A stretch of DNA of 64,000 bases from positions 186,001 through 250,000 of the forward strand of contig CAWIHB010000002.1 of the NCBI GenBank assembly GCA_963835775.1, written 5' to 3'. This document shows, one piece after another, positions 16,285 to 24,046 of this stretch. Made by a program: the position numbers and the translations under genes. Below the pieces are notes generated by a model that searched no databases, was not told the origin of the DNA, and worked only from the letters and a program-made list of their open reading frames with translations. The stretch is from Palsa-504 sp963835775 (GTDB lineage: Bacteria > Actinomycetota > Actinomycetes > Streptosporangiales > Streptosporangiaceae). Every line of letters starts with the position of its first letter. Within the stretch, counting starts at the first letter, position 1.

Positions 16285-17214
16285 ATGATGACCGAGCAGG
16301 CGCACGGAACCCAGCACCACGCCACGGCCGCGGGCGCGCCCCCGGTCGGGCAGCTGTACGACGTCGGCGGGCGGCGGCTGTGGCTGCACCGCTCCGGCGC
16401 TGGCGGTCCCGCCGTGGTTTTCCTCGCCGGAGCCAGTGCCGTCGGCCTGGATTACCTCAACATCCACGACCGCATCTGCGAGTTCACCACCTCCGTCCTG
16501 TACGACCGTGGCGGCACCGGCTGGAGCGACCCGGCGCCGCTGCCGCGTACCGCCGCTGAGGTCGCCACCGAACTGCGGGACCTGCTGCGTGCCGCCGCAG
16601 TGCCCGGCCCCTACCTGCTGGTCGCGCACTCCCTGGGCGGCGCCTACGCCCGCCGCTTCGCGCAGCTTTTCCCTGACCAGGTAGCGGGCCTGCTGCTGCT
16701 CGAGTCCTTCTACGAGGACTGGGACAGCTACCTGCCCGAGCGGCTGCAACTGGCCCGCAGCCGCCAGCCGGAGCCTGGCCGGCTCCAGCTGTGGCTCATC
16801 AGGCCGCTGGCCCGCCGTCTGTACCGGCGGATGTTCGCCTCGTGGCCCGAGCCGGTCCGCCAGGTGCTCATCGAGCGTCACCTGTCCGAAGAATGGTGGC
16901 TGACCGGCGTGCGCGAGCGGAGCAACATGCCGGAACTGGCTGACGAACTCCGCCACGGCGGGGACGTACCCGACGTGCCGCTGATCGCGGTCACGGCCCT
17001 GGCCACCGACCCAGGCCAGGCCCTGCTGATGTCCAAGAAGACCCTGCGCGAGCTGACCGGCGCCAAGCTGAGCATGTACGCGGCGCTGGCCGGCTCGGTC
17101 ACCCGCGGCGAGCACCGTCCTCTCGAAGCGGCCAGGCACAGCCAGCTCACCACCGACCGCCCCGACGCCGTCGTCCAGGCCGTCCGCGACCTGCTCGGCC
17201 AGCCGCGCAGCTGA
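16285..17214 (+). CDS. Alpha/beta hydrolase
   Basis: A 309-residue alpha/beta-hydrolase fold protein without a signal peptide. The nucleophile elbow is VAHSLGGAYARRF, preceded by the oxyanion-region strand AVVFLAGASAVGLDY and the RGGTGWSD motif. A late His in EAARHSQLTTDRPDAV is the likely catalytic base. The segment of about 60 residues between the elbow and DVPLIAVTALATDPG is a helical cap. An AAGGAGA site lies 9 bp before the ATG. Substrate unknown. It starts 50 bp after the transposase at 14483 and may have been carried with it. Confidence 0.85.
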   Translation: MMTEQAHGTQHHATAAGAPPVGQLYDVGGRRLWLHRSGAGGPAVVFLAGASAVGLDYLNIHDRICEFTTSVLYDRGGTGWSDPAPLPRTAAEVATELRDLLRAAAVPGPYLLVAHSLGGAYARRFAQLFPDQVAGLLLLESFYEDWDSYLPERLQLARSRQPEPGRLQLWLIRPLARRLYRRMFASWPEPVRQVLIERHLSEEWWLTGVRERSNMPELADELRHGGDVPDVPLIAVTALATDPGQALLMSKKTLRELTGAKLSMYAALAGSVTRGEHRPLEAARHSQLTTDRPDAVVQAVRDLLGQPRS

Positions 17215-17393
17215 CCGGCCTCATCTGTTGCTCCAGACCATCCGGCCAGGCGGTGAAGTGCGACGATAGCTCCAACGATCTCGCTAACCGTCCCCGCCAG
17301 CGTGCGAGCCTTTCAGCCGGGTTGATCGTGGTGATGCCCGTGGTGGTGGCCATCCGCGCCGTGTCCGCCCTCACGGGGCGAGTCGGCCGGCTT

Positions 17394-17570
17394 TCAACAG
17401 CCGGGTTGGCCGTTATTTCCACAGCAAGCCTGCTGCTTTCGCACCTTGATGAGGCTGTTGGACACCGCCATCCGCAACTTGACCGCGAACGGAGCGTCGT
17501 ACGTAGTCCAGTTGGAAAAGAAGGCCCTGGGGCTTGGTCTCACCCGAGGTTCCTCACCAGGCTCTTGCAT
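17394..17570 (-). CDS. Conserved-looking small Cys-rich protein
   Basis: A 58-residue frame. Its second half is strikingly protein-like in a GC-rich background: RAFFSNWTTYDAPFAVKLRM, then SNSLIKVRKQQACCGNNG and PGC at the end. The CCGNxGxPGC tail suggests metal or Fe-S binding or disulfide chemistry. I believe similar short proteins exist in actinobacteria, but I cannot name the family. It sits alone between a hydrolase and a broken aldo/keto reductase on the opposite strand. No clear ribosome site precedes the ATG at 17570. Confidence 0.5.
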   Translation of the reverse strand: MQEPGEEPRVRPSPRAFFSNWTTYDAPFAVKLRMAVSNSLIKVRKQQACCGNNGQPGC

Positions 17571-17643
17571 AGTCAAGACCTTACGGCCCCGGGTACACGC
17601 TGACCAGCCTCTCTGCCGTGACCGCTGGCCGTACTCTTGGCGG

Positions 17644-18104
17644 GTGGAAGAACGCGTTCTGGGCCAGACCGGCCGTACGGTGTCCGTGATCGGGCTAGGG
17701 ACCTGGCAGCTCGGCGCCGACTGGGGCGAGGTGACCGACGCTGACGCGCTGGCCACGCTCGAGGCCGCCGCGCAGGCCGGGGTCACGTTCCTGGATACGG
17801 CCGGCATGGCGAGGCCTTCGACGCGGGCGAGACGTTCTCCGGCGTCGACTTCGACGCTGGAGTCGAGGCGGCGCGCGAGTTCGCCGCACTGGCGCCGCCG
17901 GGATCCACCGCGGCTGCGGCCGCACTCGCCTGGGTGATACAGCAGCCGGGCGTGAGCACCGTCATCCCCGGGGCGCGCAGCCCGGAGCAAGCCCGCCAGA
18001 ACGCGGCCGCCGCGGAGCTGCCGCCCTTCACCGACGCTCAGCTCGGCGCCATCAAAGCCATCTACGACCAGCGAATCCGCGCCCAGGTCCAGCGCCGGTG
18101 GTAA
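17644..18104 (+). pseudogene. Aldo/keto reductase with a large internal deletion
   Basis: The GTG at 17644 begins VEERVLGQTGRTVSVIGLGT, then WQLGADWGEV and AAAQAGVTFLDTA, a normal AKR N-terminus. At about 17805 this frame is lost. Another frame then reads GEAFDAGETFSGVDFDAG, ALAWVIQQPGVSTVIPGARS and a normal C-terminus ending RAQVQRRW at 18104. About 170 middle residues, including the catalytic Tyr/Lys/His region, are missing, and the two parts are out of frame. The protein cannot be functional. Confidence 0.85.
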
Positions 18105-18207
18105 AGCGCGGCAACCAGTACGGACGCCGTGGTCGCCCTGCTGACCGTCACGGAAGAAGTCAGGCACTGCCCGTCGGAGGGCCGGCCGCCCGGACGACGA
18201 TAAGGGT

Positions 18208-18729
18208 GTGACGCACCCTCAGGTGCGGCCCGACCCGGCGTTCGGGCTGCTGAAGCTGTACGACGATGCGCTGCCGCACGTCTATGGCTACCTGCTGGCC
18301 CGCTGCGGCGACATCGGCCTGGCTGAGGACCTCACGGCCGAATCGTTCCTGGCCGCCGTGCACGCGGTCCGCAAGCCGGGCGCGGCAGATCCGTCGATCC
18401 CGTGGCTGATCGGGGTGGCCAGGCACAAGCTCGCCGACCACTGGCGGCGGGTCGAGCGGGAGCAGCGCGGGTTGCGCCTGCTGGGCAGCGATCCGGCCCG
18501 CGCCGACGACCCTTGGGAGGCGGCCCTCGACCGGATCCGGGCCCGAGAGGTGCTCGATCGGCTCGGCGCGCACCACCGGGCCGCCCTCACGCTGCGCTAC
18601 CTCGACGGGCTGCCGGTGCCCGAGGTGGCCCGGCACCTGGACCGCACCGTGCACGCCACCGAGGCGCTGCTGGTGCGGGCGCGCGCCGCGTTCCGCCGGA
18701 TGTACGAGGGAGAGGAGGGCTCGCGATGA
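18208..18729 (+). CDS. ECF-type RNA polymerase sigma factor
   Basis: A 173-residue sigma-70 family protein. Region 2 covers LYDDALPHVYGYLLARCGDI and the DLTAESFLAAV helix, with IPWLIGVARHKLADHWRR for -10 recognition. Region 4 is LGAHHRAALTLRYLDGLPVP, EVARHLDRTVHATEALL and VRARAAFRRMY. The start is a GTG at 18208. The stop overlaps the ATG of the VOC gene (ATGA), so the two are translationally coupled. No anti-sigma factor with a membrane helix is seen; the VOC protein takes its place in the operon. Confidence 0.9.
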   Translation: MTHPQVRPDPAFGLLKLYDDALPHVYGYLLARCGDIGLAEDLTAESFLAAVHAVRKPGAADPSIPWLIGVARHKLADHWRRVEREQRGLRLLGSDPARADDPWEAALDRIRAREVLDRLGAHHRAALTLRYLDGLPVPEVARHLDRTVHATEALLVRARAAFRRMYEGEEGSR

Positions 18730-19670
18730 CCGATCCGTTCGAGGTTCTGCGTGAGCCCGGCACGCCGGTCGATCCGGACCCTGAATTCGCCGGGCGGCTG
18801 CGCATGCGGCTGACCCAGGAAATCTTTGCCCCCCCAGGAGGAACCATGTCCCAGCAGACCGCCGCGACCCAAGTCGAACGTGAGCCCGCCTGGCCTCCGG
18901 CACTGGCCCCCTACATCGTCGTGTCCGACGCCCGGCGCGCCATGGACTGGTACGTCGAGGTGTTCGGCGCCCAGCGCCGCGGCGAGCTCTACGTCAACGC
19001 GGACGGCACGATCGGCCACGCCGAGGTCGGCATCGGCGACGCGGTGCTGATGTTCTCCGAAGCCTCAGATCTGTGGCCTGACGTGCCCGTGCGCGCGCCC
19101 GACTCGCCCGCGACGTTCAGCCACTCCCTCCACCTGGAGGTCGACGACGTCGATGCGAGTACCGAACGGGCCCGGCGCAGCGGCGCCACGGTGGAACGGG
19201 AACCTGCCGACCAGCCCTACGGTCGCGCCGCGGTGATCGTCGACCCGTTCGGACACCGCTGGATCCTGCTCAGGCGGCCGGCGTGGGCTGGACTTGCCCG
19301 ACCAACCGACCCCGACCGACCTCACGGCCGGCTGCGCCAGGGCGACGTCGCGAACGTGACGATGGTGGCGCGGGATACGCACCGGGCCAAGGAGTTCTAC
19401 GAGGCCGTGCTGCGGGTGCCGTTCTCCTCCGGTCACCCCGGCGCGTGGCGCACCGAGGAGACCAGGCCGCCGCTGGCCATCTTGCCGTCGCAGGGCGCGG
19501 AGCCCGGGGTGCAGCTGTCTTACCGTGTCGATGACATCACGGCTGCGGTCGAGCGGGTCCGGACGGCGGGCGGCCGCGCGGCCGAGCCCAGGCGCATGCC
19601 GTACGGGCTGCTCGCCGAGTGCGCCGACGACCAGGGCGCGACGTTCCGCCTCTGGCAGCCGGCCGGCTGA
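18726..19670 (+). CDS. Two-domain VOC protein coupled to the ECF sigma factor
   Basis: A 314-residue protein. The N-terminal 35 residues (MTDPFEVLREPGTPVDPDPE) form a leader common to VOC proteins encoded after ECF sigma genes. Two VOC modules follow: one around PALAPYIVVSDARRAMDWYVE to GRAAVIVDPFGHRWILL, the other around VANVTMVARDTHRAKEFYEAV to TFRLWQPAG. An internal ATG at 18846 with a good ribosome site could give a shorter form beginning MSQQTAATQVEREP. Given the operon, it may sense or process the compound to which the sigma factor responds. That is inference. Confidence 0.85.
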   Translation: MTDPFEVLREPGTPVDPDPEFAGRLRMRLTQEIFAPPGGTMSQQTAATQVEREPAWPPALAPYIVVSDARRAMDWYVEVFGAQRRGELYVNADGTIGHAEVGIGDAVLMFSEASDLWPDVPVRAPDSPATFSHSLHLEVDDVDASTERARRSGATVEREPADQPYGRAAVIVDPFGHRWILLRRPAWAGLARPTDPDRPHGRLRQGDVANVTMVARDTHRAKEFYEAVLRVPFSSGHPGAWRTEETRPPLAILPSQGAEPGVQLSYRVDDITAAVERVRTAGGRAAEPRRMPYGLLAECADDQGATFRLWQPAG

Positions 19671-19802
19671 CCGGAGCGGCACGATGGTCAGGCCGCGGCC
19701 CGGAAATCGCGGGTTAAGAAACCGGCGATAGCTGTTTGGTCTCTGCGGTCCCGGGGATGGGGCGGTGCGGAGCGGATCAGACCTAGATTCCAGGAGAATG
19801 CC

Positions 19803-20180
19803 ATGACCAGTCCTGACCAGTCTCGTCACGTTGAGGTCAAGGAAGGTGACCAGATAGTCGCCGCGGCCGAGGTGACGGCTTTGGGTGATGCCGAGGGGAC
19901 CATCCGGGCGTCGCTGCTGCCCTCATCCGGGCCCGCGCCGCCGGGCAGCCGGGCTGGCCTGGTCGACGCGGTGATGGATCTGCCCGAGGTGCAAGCCAGC
20001 TCGCGGCTGGAGGCAACCGTTCCGCTCGGCGACGCCGACTCGCTGCAGCGGCTGCGGGAGCGGACCGAAGATGCGGTCACCCGCCCGGCCGGGTCGACTG
20101 CTCTGGTGGATGCGGACATACCGCCCGGGAGCCCGGCGAACCCTGGCCAGGAGCCTGGCGGCCAGTCCTCCGCTTCGTGA
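19803..20180 (+). CDS. Small conserved acidic protein upstream of a DUF72 gene
   Basis: 125 residues with no domain I can name. The N-terminal half (RHVEVKEGDQIVAAAEVTAL, then EGTIRASLLPSSGPAPPG) looks like beta strands. The middle (GLVDAVMDLPEVQASSRLEA) looks helical. The C-terminus is disordered, Pro/Gly/Ser-rich. The composition resembles small acyl-transferase-like or stress-associated actinobacterial proteins. It is followed after 23 bp by the DUF72 gene on the same strand, so co-transcription is likely. AGGAG precedes the ATG. Confidence 0.65.
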   Translation: MTSPDQSRHVEVKEGDQIVAAAEVTALGDAEGTIRASLLPSSGPAPPGSRAGLVDAVMDLPEVQASSRLEATVPLGDADSLQRLRERTEDAVTRPAGSTALVDADIPPGSPANPGQEPGGQSSAS

Positions 20181-20203
20181 TCGCCACTAGGTGACAGGCT
20201 CCG

Positions 20204-20944
20204 GTGGTCATCAGGATCGGCACGTCGGGATGGAGTTACGATCACTGGCACCCCGAGCTGTACCCGCCGGGGCTTCCCGTCAGGGACCGGCTCGCCCGCT
20301 ACGCGGCCGCCTTTCCCAGCGCCGAGCTCAACAGCAGCTTCTACCGCTGGCCCCGGCCCGCGGCGTTCAGCAGCTGGCGGGATAGATTGCCGGACGGCTT
20401 CCGGCTGTCGGTCAAGGCACCTCGCGGCCTGACCCATGCCCGCAAGCTGTATGCGCCGGAAGGATGGCTGCAGCGCATCGCGACAGGCTGGCACGAGCTG
20501 GCTGATAAACGGGCGGTGCTGCTGGTCCAGCTGCCGCCCTCGCTGCCGCGTGATGATGCCCGGCTGGCGTATTTCCTCGGCCTGGTCCCGGGCTGGATGC
20601 GGGTGGCGGTGGAGTTCCGGCACCGCAGCTGGCATTGCGAGGAGACCTTCGCGCTGCTGGAAGCGCACCGGGCCGCGTATTGCGTGATGAGCGGGGCGAA
20701 CCTGCCGTGCATGCTGCGCGCCACCACCGATTTCGTCTACCTGCGGATGCACGGCCCGGATCATCATCACCTGTACGCCGGCTCCTATGCCGACGCCGAC
20801 CTGACGTGGTGGGCTGACCGGATCCGGGAATGGGACCTGGCCGGCCAGGACGTGTTCGTCTACTTCAACAACGATGGCAGCGCCAACGCCGTACGCAACG
20901 CGCGGACCCTCCTGGCGCTGCCTGTGTCCGCATCGCGTGCTTGA
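20204..20944 (+). CDS. DUF72 family TIM-barrel protein
   Basis: A 246-residue DUF72 protein. The start IRIGTSGWSYDHWHPELYPP is diagnostic. It is followed by LNSSFYRWPRPAAFSSWRD, GFRLSVKAPRGLTHARKL, a KRAVLLVQLPPSLPRDD strand, VAVEFRHRSWHCEETF, and a late DVFVYFNNDGSANAVRNARTL. The family forms a TIM barrel and has no firm biochemical role. Phosphodiesterase-like or nucleic-acid roles have been proposed. The start is the GTG at 20204. Confidence 0.9.
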   Translation: MVIRIGTSGWSYDHWHPELYPPGLPVRDRLARYAAAFPSAELNSSFYRWPRPAAFSSWRDRLPDGFRLSVKAPRGLTHARKLYAPEGWLQRIATGWHELADKRAVLLVQLPPSLPRDDARLAYFLGLVPGWMRVAVEFRHRSWHCEETFALLEAHRAAYCVMSGANLPCMLRATTDFVYLRMHGPDHHHLYAGSYADADLTWWADRIREWDLAGQDVFVYFNNDGSANAVRNARTLLALPVSASRA

Positions 20945-21000
20945 TATATTTATCACAAATTAACCCTGGGAGGCCGGAGCGCTAAACTTAGCAAGCGATA
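20941..21000 (+). promoter_or_regulatory. AT-rich promoter region of the GNAT gene
   Basis: The stretch contains ttgatatatttatcac (with inverted halves tgata/tatca) and gctaaacttagc (gctaa/ttagc around ac), both inverted repeats, in a window that is otherwise very GC-rich. The ATG is at 21009. A similar mix of ttgatata and atcaca lies upstream of the hydrolase at 25650. Confidence 0.4.
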
Positions 21001-21008
21001 CTCGGGTC

Positions 21009-21791
21009 ATGGATACCATCCTCGTTCCGCACCGGATCACTCTTCGATCAGGACATCAGGTGCGGATCCGGGCAGTGCGTTCCGCTGACGGCCCCGGCCT
21101 CGCCGAAGCGTTCGAGCAGCTCAGCGAGACCTCACGCTACCGCCGGTTCTTCAGCGTCAAGCCTCACCTATCCGAGCAGAGCCTGGCTTACTTCACCGAT
21201 GTGGACCACCGCGACCACGAAGCTCTGGTTGCGGTGGCGCCCGACTCCGGAAAGCTGGTCGGGGTGGCGCGGTTCGTCCGCGACCAGCGAGAACCGGACC
21301 GGGCCGAGGTGGCCGTCACCGTCATCGACTCCTGGCAGCGGCGCGGCCTGGGCACTGCCCTGCTGCACAATCTGGCCCAGCGAGCCGCGCAGGAGGACAT
21401 CCGGGAGTTCACCGCGGACATCCTGGCCGAGAACCGGCCCATGCTCACCCTGGCCCATCGGCTCGGGCAGGCCGAGACCACCAGCAACGGAACCACGGTG
21501 TCGGCCCGGATCGACCTCACCGAGGCGACCGAGCAGGAGGCGGGCACCGACGGCTACGACGGCTACGACCTGCTGCGCGCCGCGGCATGCGGGCAGTGCA
21601 TCGGCCTGCCCACCAAGATGCGGGAGTGGCTGGATCTCTCGGGGAAGTTCATCGCGACCCTGTTCGTGCCGGTAAGCGCCTTCTTTGACACCCCCCGGCC
21701 GTCCGCAGCCACAGCCACAGCCACGGCCATGGCACCTGAGCAGCCTCAGGATCTCAGCCCCAATCGGCCGCAAGCCGTCTCGAGTCCCTGA
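21009..21791 (+). CDS. GNAT family N-acetyltransferase
   Basis: A 260-residue protein. The acetyltransferase domain spans about residues 15-165. VRIRAVRSADGPGLAEAFEQ and FTDVDHRDHEALVAVA resemble protein-lysine acetyltransferases of the Pat type, and the acetyl-CoA motif is DSWQRRGLGTALLHNLA. The remaining 90 residues hold a CGQC pair and a low-complexity Ala-Thr tract (ATATATAM) and look unrelated to the enzyme domain. No cyclic-nucleotide domain is present. An AT-rich region with inverted repeats lies directly upstream and suggests separate regulation. Confidence 0.85.
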   Translation: MDTILVPHRITLRSGHQVRIRAVRSADGPGLAEAFEQLSETSRYRRFFSVKPHLSEQSLAYFTDVDHRDHEALVAVAPDSGKLVGVARFVRDQREPDRAEVAVTVIDSWQRRGLGTALLHNLAQRAAQEDIREFTADILAENRPMLTLAHRLGQAETTSNGTTVSARIDLTEATEQEAGTDGYDGYDLLRAAACGQCIGLPTKMREWLDLSGKFIATLFVPVSAFFDTPRPSAATATATAMAPEQPQDLSPNRPQAVSSP

Positions 21792-21842
21792 CCGCGACCC
21801 AGCAGAACATGTGCTGCGGGACGGTGCTGCTAGTGTCCTCGA

Positions 21843-23067
21843 GTGAAGGTCGCTGCTGAGGCGGCGCGTCGCTTTCTCGTCGCGCGGCACTTCCTCACGC
21901 CTGCGCGGTCTGTCGCGGGAGGCCTCGACGGGGTGCTCGAGGTCTTGCGCAAGTTCGGGTCGATCCAGTTCGACCCGATCGCGGTCGCCGGCCGGAGCCA
22001 CGACCTCGTGCTGCACGCGCGCGTGGCCGGCTACGAGCCTGCCTGGTGTGACCTGCTCTACGAACGCCGTGAGATCTTCGAGACGACCAACAAGGCGCTG
22101 TCGTTCGTCCCGGCGAGCGAGTTCCCCAGGTTCCGTTTCGGCTGGGGCCGCAAGGGGCCCAGGTTCCACGCCAGGATCCTCGCCGAGAACACCGCGGTGG
22201 CCGAGCGCGTGCTCGGGCGGATCCGCACGGAGGGCGCGCTGTCGGCGCTCGATTTCGAGCCCGAGCACGGAGCTCCGAAGGACTGGTTCGGGATGCCGGA
22301 AAACGTCGTGCGCGCCGTGCTCGAGGCGTACACCGTGGCGGGGGTGCTCGGCCTCGCCCGGCGCGAGGGCAACCTCCGGTACTACGACCTCCTGGAACGG
22401 CTGCTCCCGGCCGAGCTGCTCACGCACGAGGTGCCGGTGCGGGACCAGCTCCGCCACAGGCTCCTGTCCCGGTACCGTGCCCACGGCCTGCTCGGCGCCG
22501 GCGGTGCCGGCGGCACGTTCGACCGCATCGCCCCGCCGAATCCGATGCCGGGCTGGCCGGGGCGCAATGAGTTGCGCAAGGAGCTGATCGAGCTCGGCGC
22601 GCTCGTGCCCGTCGACGTCGAGGGCCTGCGCGGCAAGCGCTTGGTCCTGGGTGAGGAGGTCGAGCTGCTGCAGGGCGCCGCCAGAGTCGGCGCCCTGCGT
22701 CGCGTTCATCGCCCCGTTTGACTCGCTGCTGTGGGACAACGCCCTGGTCGGGAGCCTGTTCGGCTTCGACTACGTGTGGGAGGGCTTTTTCCCGCCCGCG
22801 AAGCGCCGTTGGGGCTGGTACGTGCTCCCGATCTGCTTCGGCGACCGCTTCGTCGGCCGGATCGAACCGCGGATTGACCGGGACCGGGCTCGCGTGGAGG
22901 TGCTCGGCGTCTGGTGGGAGGACGGCTTCGAGCCGCGCCGTGCTGATGGGTTCGTCGACGCGATGCGGGACGCGCTCCGTGCTTACCTGCGCTTTGCGGG
23001 CGCGGGCCACCTCGAGTGGGCACCCCACCTCGCAACCGAGAAGCGGCTCTTCCTCGCCCGCCCGTGA
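21843..23067 (+). pseudogene. YcaQ-like winged-helix DNA glycosylase family gene, frameshifted
   Basis: Two overlapping frames make up one HTH_42/YcaQ-type protein. The first (GTG 21843) runs from AAEAARRFLVARHFLTPARS through GSIQFDPIAVAGRSHDLVLH to GEEVELLQGAA. At about 22690 the reading shifts by one base, and the second frame continues VAFIAPFDSLLWDNALVGSL, FFPPAKRRWGWYVLPICFGD and HLATEKRLFLARP. Related proteins unhook interstrand crosslinks or bind DNA. The QFDPI motif is intact. It may be a recent true pseudogene or a sequencing error; the gene is otherwise full length (about 405 residues). Confidence 0.85.
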
Positions 23068-23156
23068 CCGAGACGGACGGGATCGCGGGCATACTGGATG
23101 GCGGCACCTCCCGCGCGGGTGTTGCGGTCTGCGGTCGCAGACGTACGATCGCAATT

Positions 23157-23579
23157 ATGGCCGAGTGGTGGTCAATCGAGGTCCTGCACGGTGAGGTTTC
23201 TGCCTTCCGGTGGCAGGAACAGCATGACTCGGCCCTCATTGAGGCGGCGCTGACCAACGGGGTCCGCGACGGATCGTGGCACGCGGACCGGTGGGGCGTG
23301 GTGTTCGAGGTGCTCTTCAGTACCGAAGAGCAGTGGGAAGCGTTCCGCAGCCTGCCGGTCGTGCGCGCCGCCCTGGATGCCGTCCCGGATCCGGTCAACG
23401 GCCTGCTCATCTACCGCGGTCGCGGCGGCGGGGCAGGTGCCCGGGAGCCGCGCAGGCCGAAGCCCGCGCCGAGTTCGGCGGCCATTTGGCCGCCCGGGCC
23501 CGCGGACGAGCCGTATCTGGACCTGGCGTCTTCATGTGGCGCCGCCACCGGGACACGTTCTCGTCTGTCCGCCACGTAG
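23157..23579 (+). CDS. Conserved actinobacterial protein of unknown function
   Basis: 140 residues starting MAEWWSIEVLHGEVSAFRWQ, then NGVRDGSWHADRWGVVFEV, PVVRAALDAVPDPVNGLLIY and RGRGGGAGAREPRRPKP. The order (WWSIEV..., GVVFEV.F, ALDAVPDPVNGLL.Y, GRGG..G.R.PRRPRP) is a pattern I recognise from many Streptomyces-type genomes without a known function. The ATG at 23157 is preferred over the longer frame, because the homologous part starts there. The C-terminal 25 residues are probably foreign: they run into the permease remnant. Confidence 0.75.
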   Translation: MAEWWSIEVLHGEVSAFRWQEQHDSALIEAALTNGVRDGSWHADRWGVVFEVLFSTEEQWEAFRSLPVVRAALDAVPDPVNGLLIYRGRGGGAGAREPRRPKPAPSSAAIWPPGPADEPYLDLASSCGAATGTRSRLSAT

Positions 23580-23778
23580 CGGTCCCGGTCCTGGGGTGCC
23601 TCACCCTTATCGTCCCGTTCGTCGAGCTGCGCAAGCCCGGGCAGCCTGGCGCCCCACAGCCCCATGCCCGTTCATCGCCCTGGCGATCCTGGCCGCTGCT
23701 GGCGTGATCGCCGGTTTTGTCGTGCACCGTCGCCCGCGCACTGGAGCGGGCGAGGGAGCGGCGTTCTCGGGAACCTGA
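23525..23778 (+). pseudogene. 3' remnant of an APC-family amino-acid permease
   Basis: In one frame GVFMWRRHRDTFSSVRHVAV continues PVLGCLTLIVPFVELRKPGQ. After a frame change near 23660, PFIALAILAAAGVIAGFVVH ends in RRPRTGAGEGAAFSGT. This is the last two membrane segments and cytoplasmic tail of an APC transporter. The first ten or so helices are absent and the preceding gene abuts it, so only a frameshifted tail remains. An intact APC permease is encoded at 60397-61908 but does not match this tail closely. Confidence 0.75.
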
Positions 23779-24046
23779 GCAGTTAACGGTGGATGGGGCG
23801 CCGGCGGTCAGGACCAGGAGGGCCGCCCGAACCTCGGCTTGACTTCAATGATATTACCTGCCTATCATACTGATATCAGTTTTTCCAGCAACGGCTCGTC
23901 GGCGCGGCGGGAAGCGATGCACCGGACGGGTGCAGGCGCACAGAGAGGTACCAGGTGATGGAACCAGCGATCTCGGTGGCCGGGGCCGCTGTCCTGGCCA
24001 TGGGAAGCATGCCTGCACGGTGTTCCGGGAAAGCCAGGAGGAAGCG

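Noticed and set aside
18402..19670. A plus-strand frame of 422 codons that runs from inside the sigma gene into the VOC gene
   Set aside because: Its first part is an out-of-frame shadow of the sigma factor. The real start of the VOC protein is the ATG at 18726 that overlaps the sigma stop.
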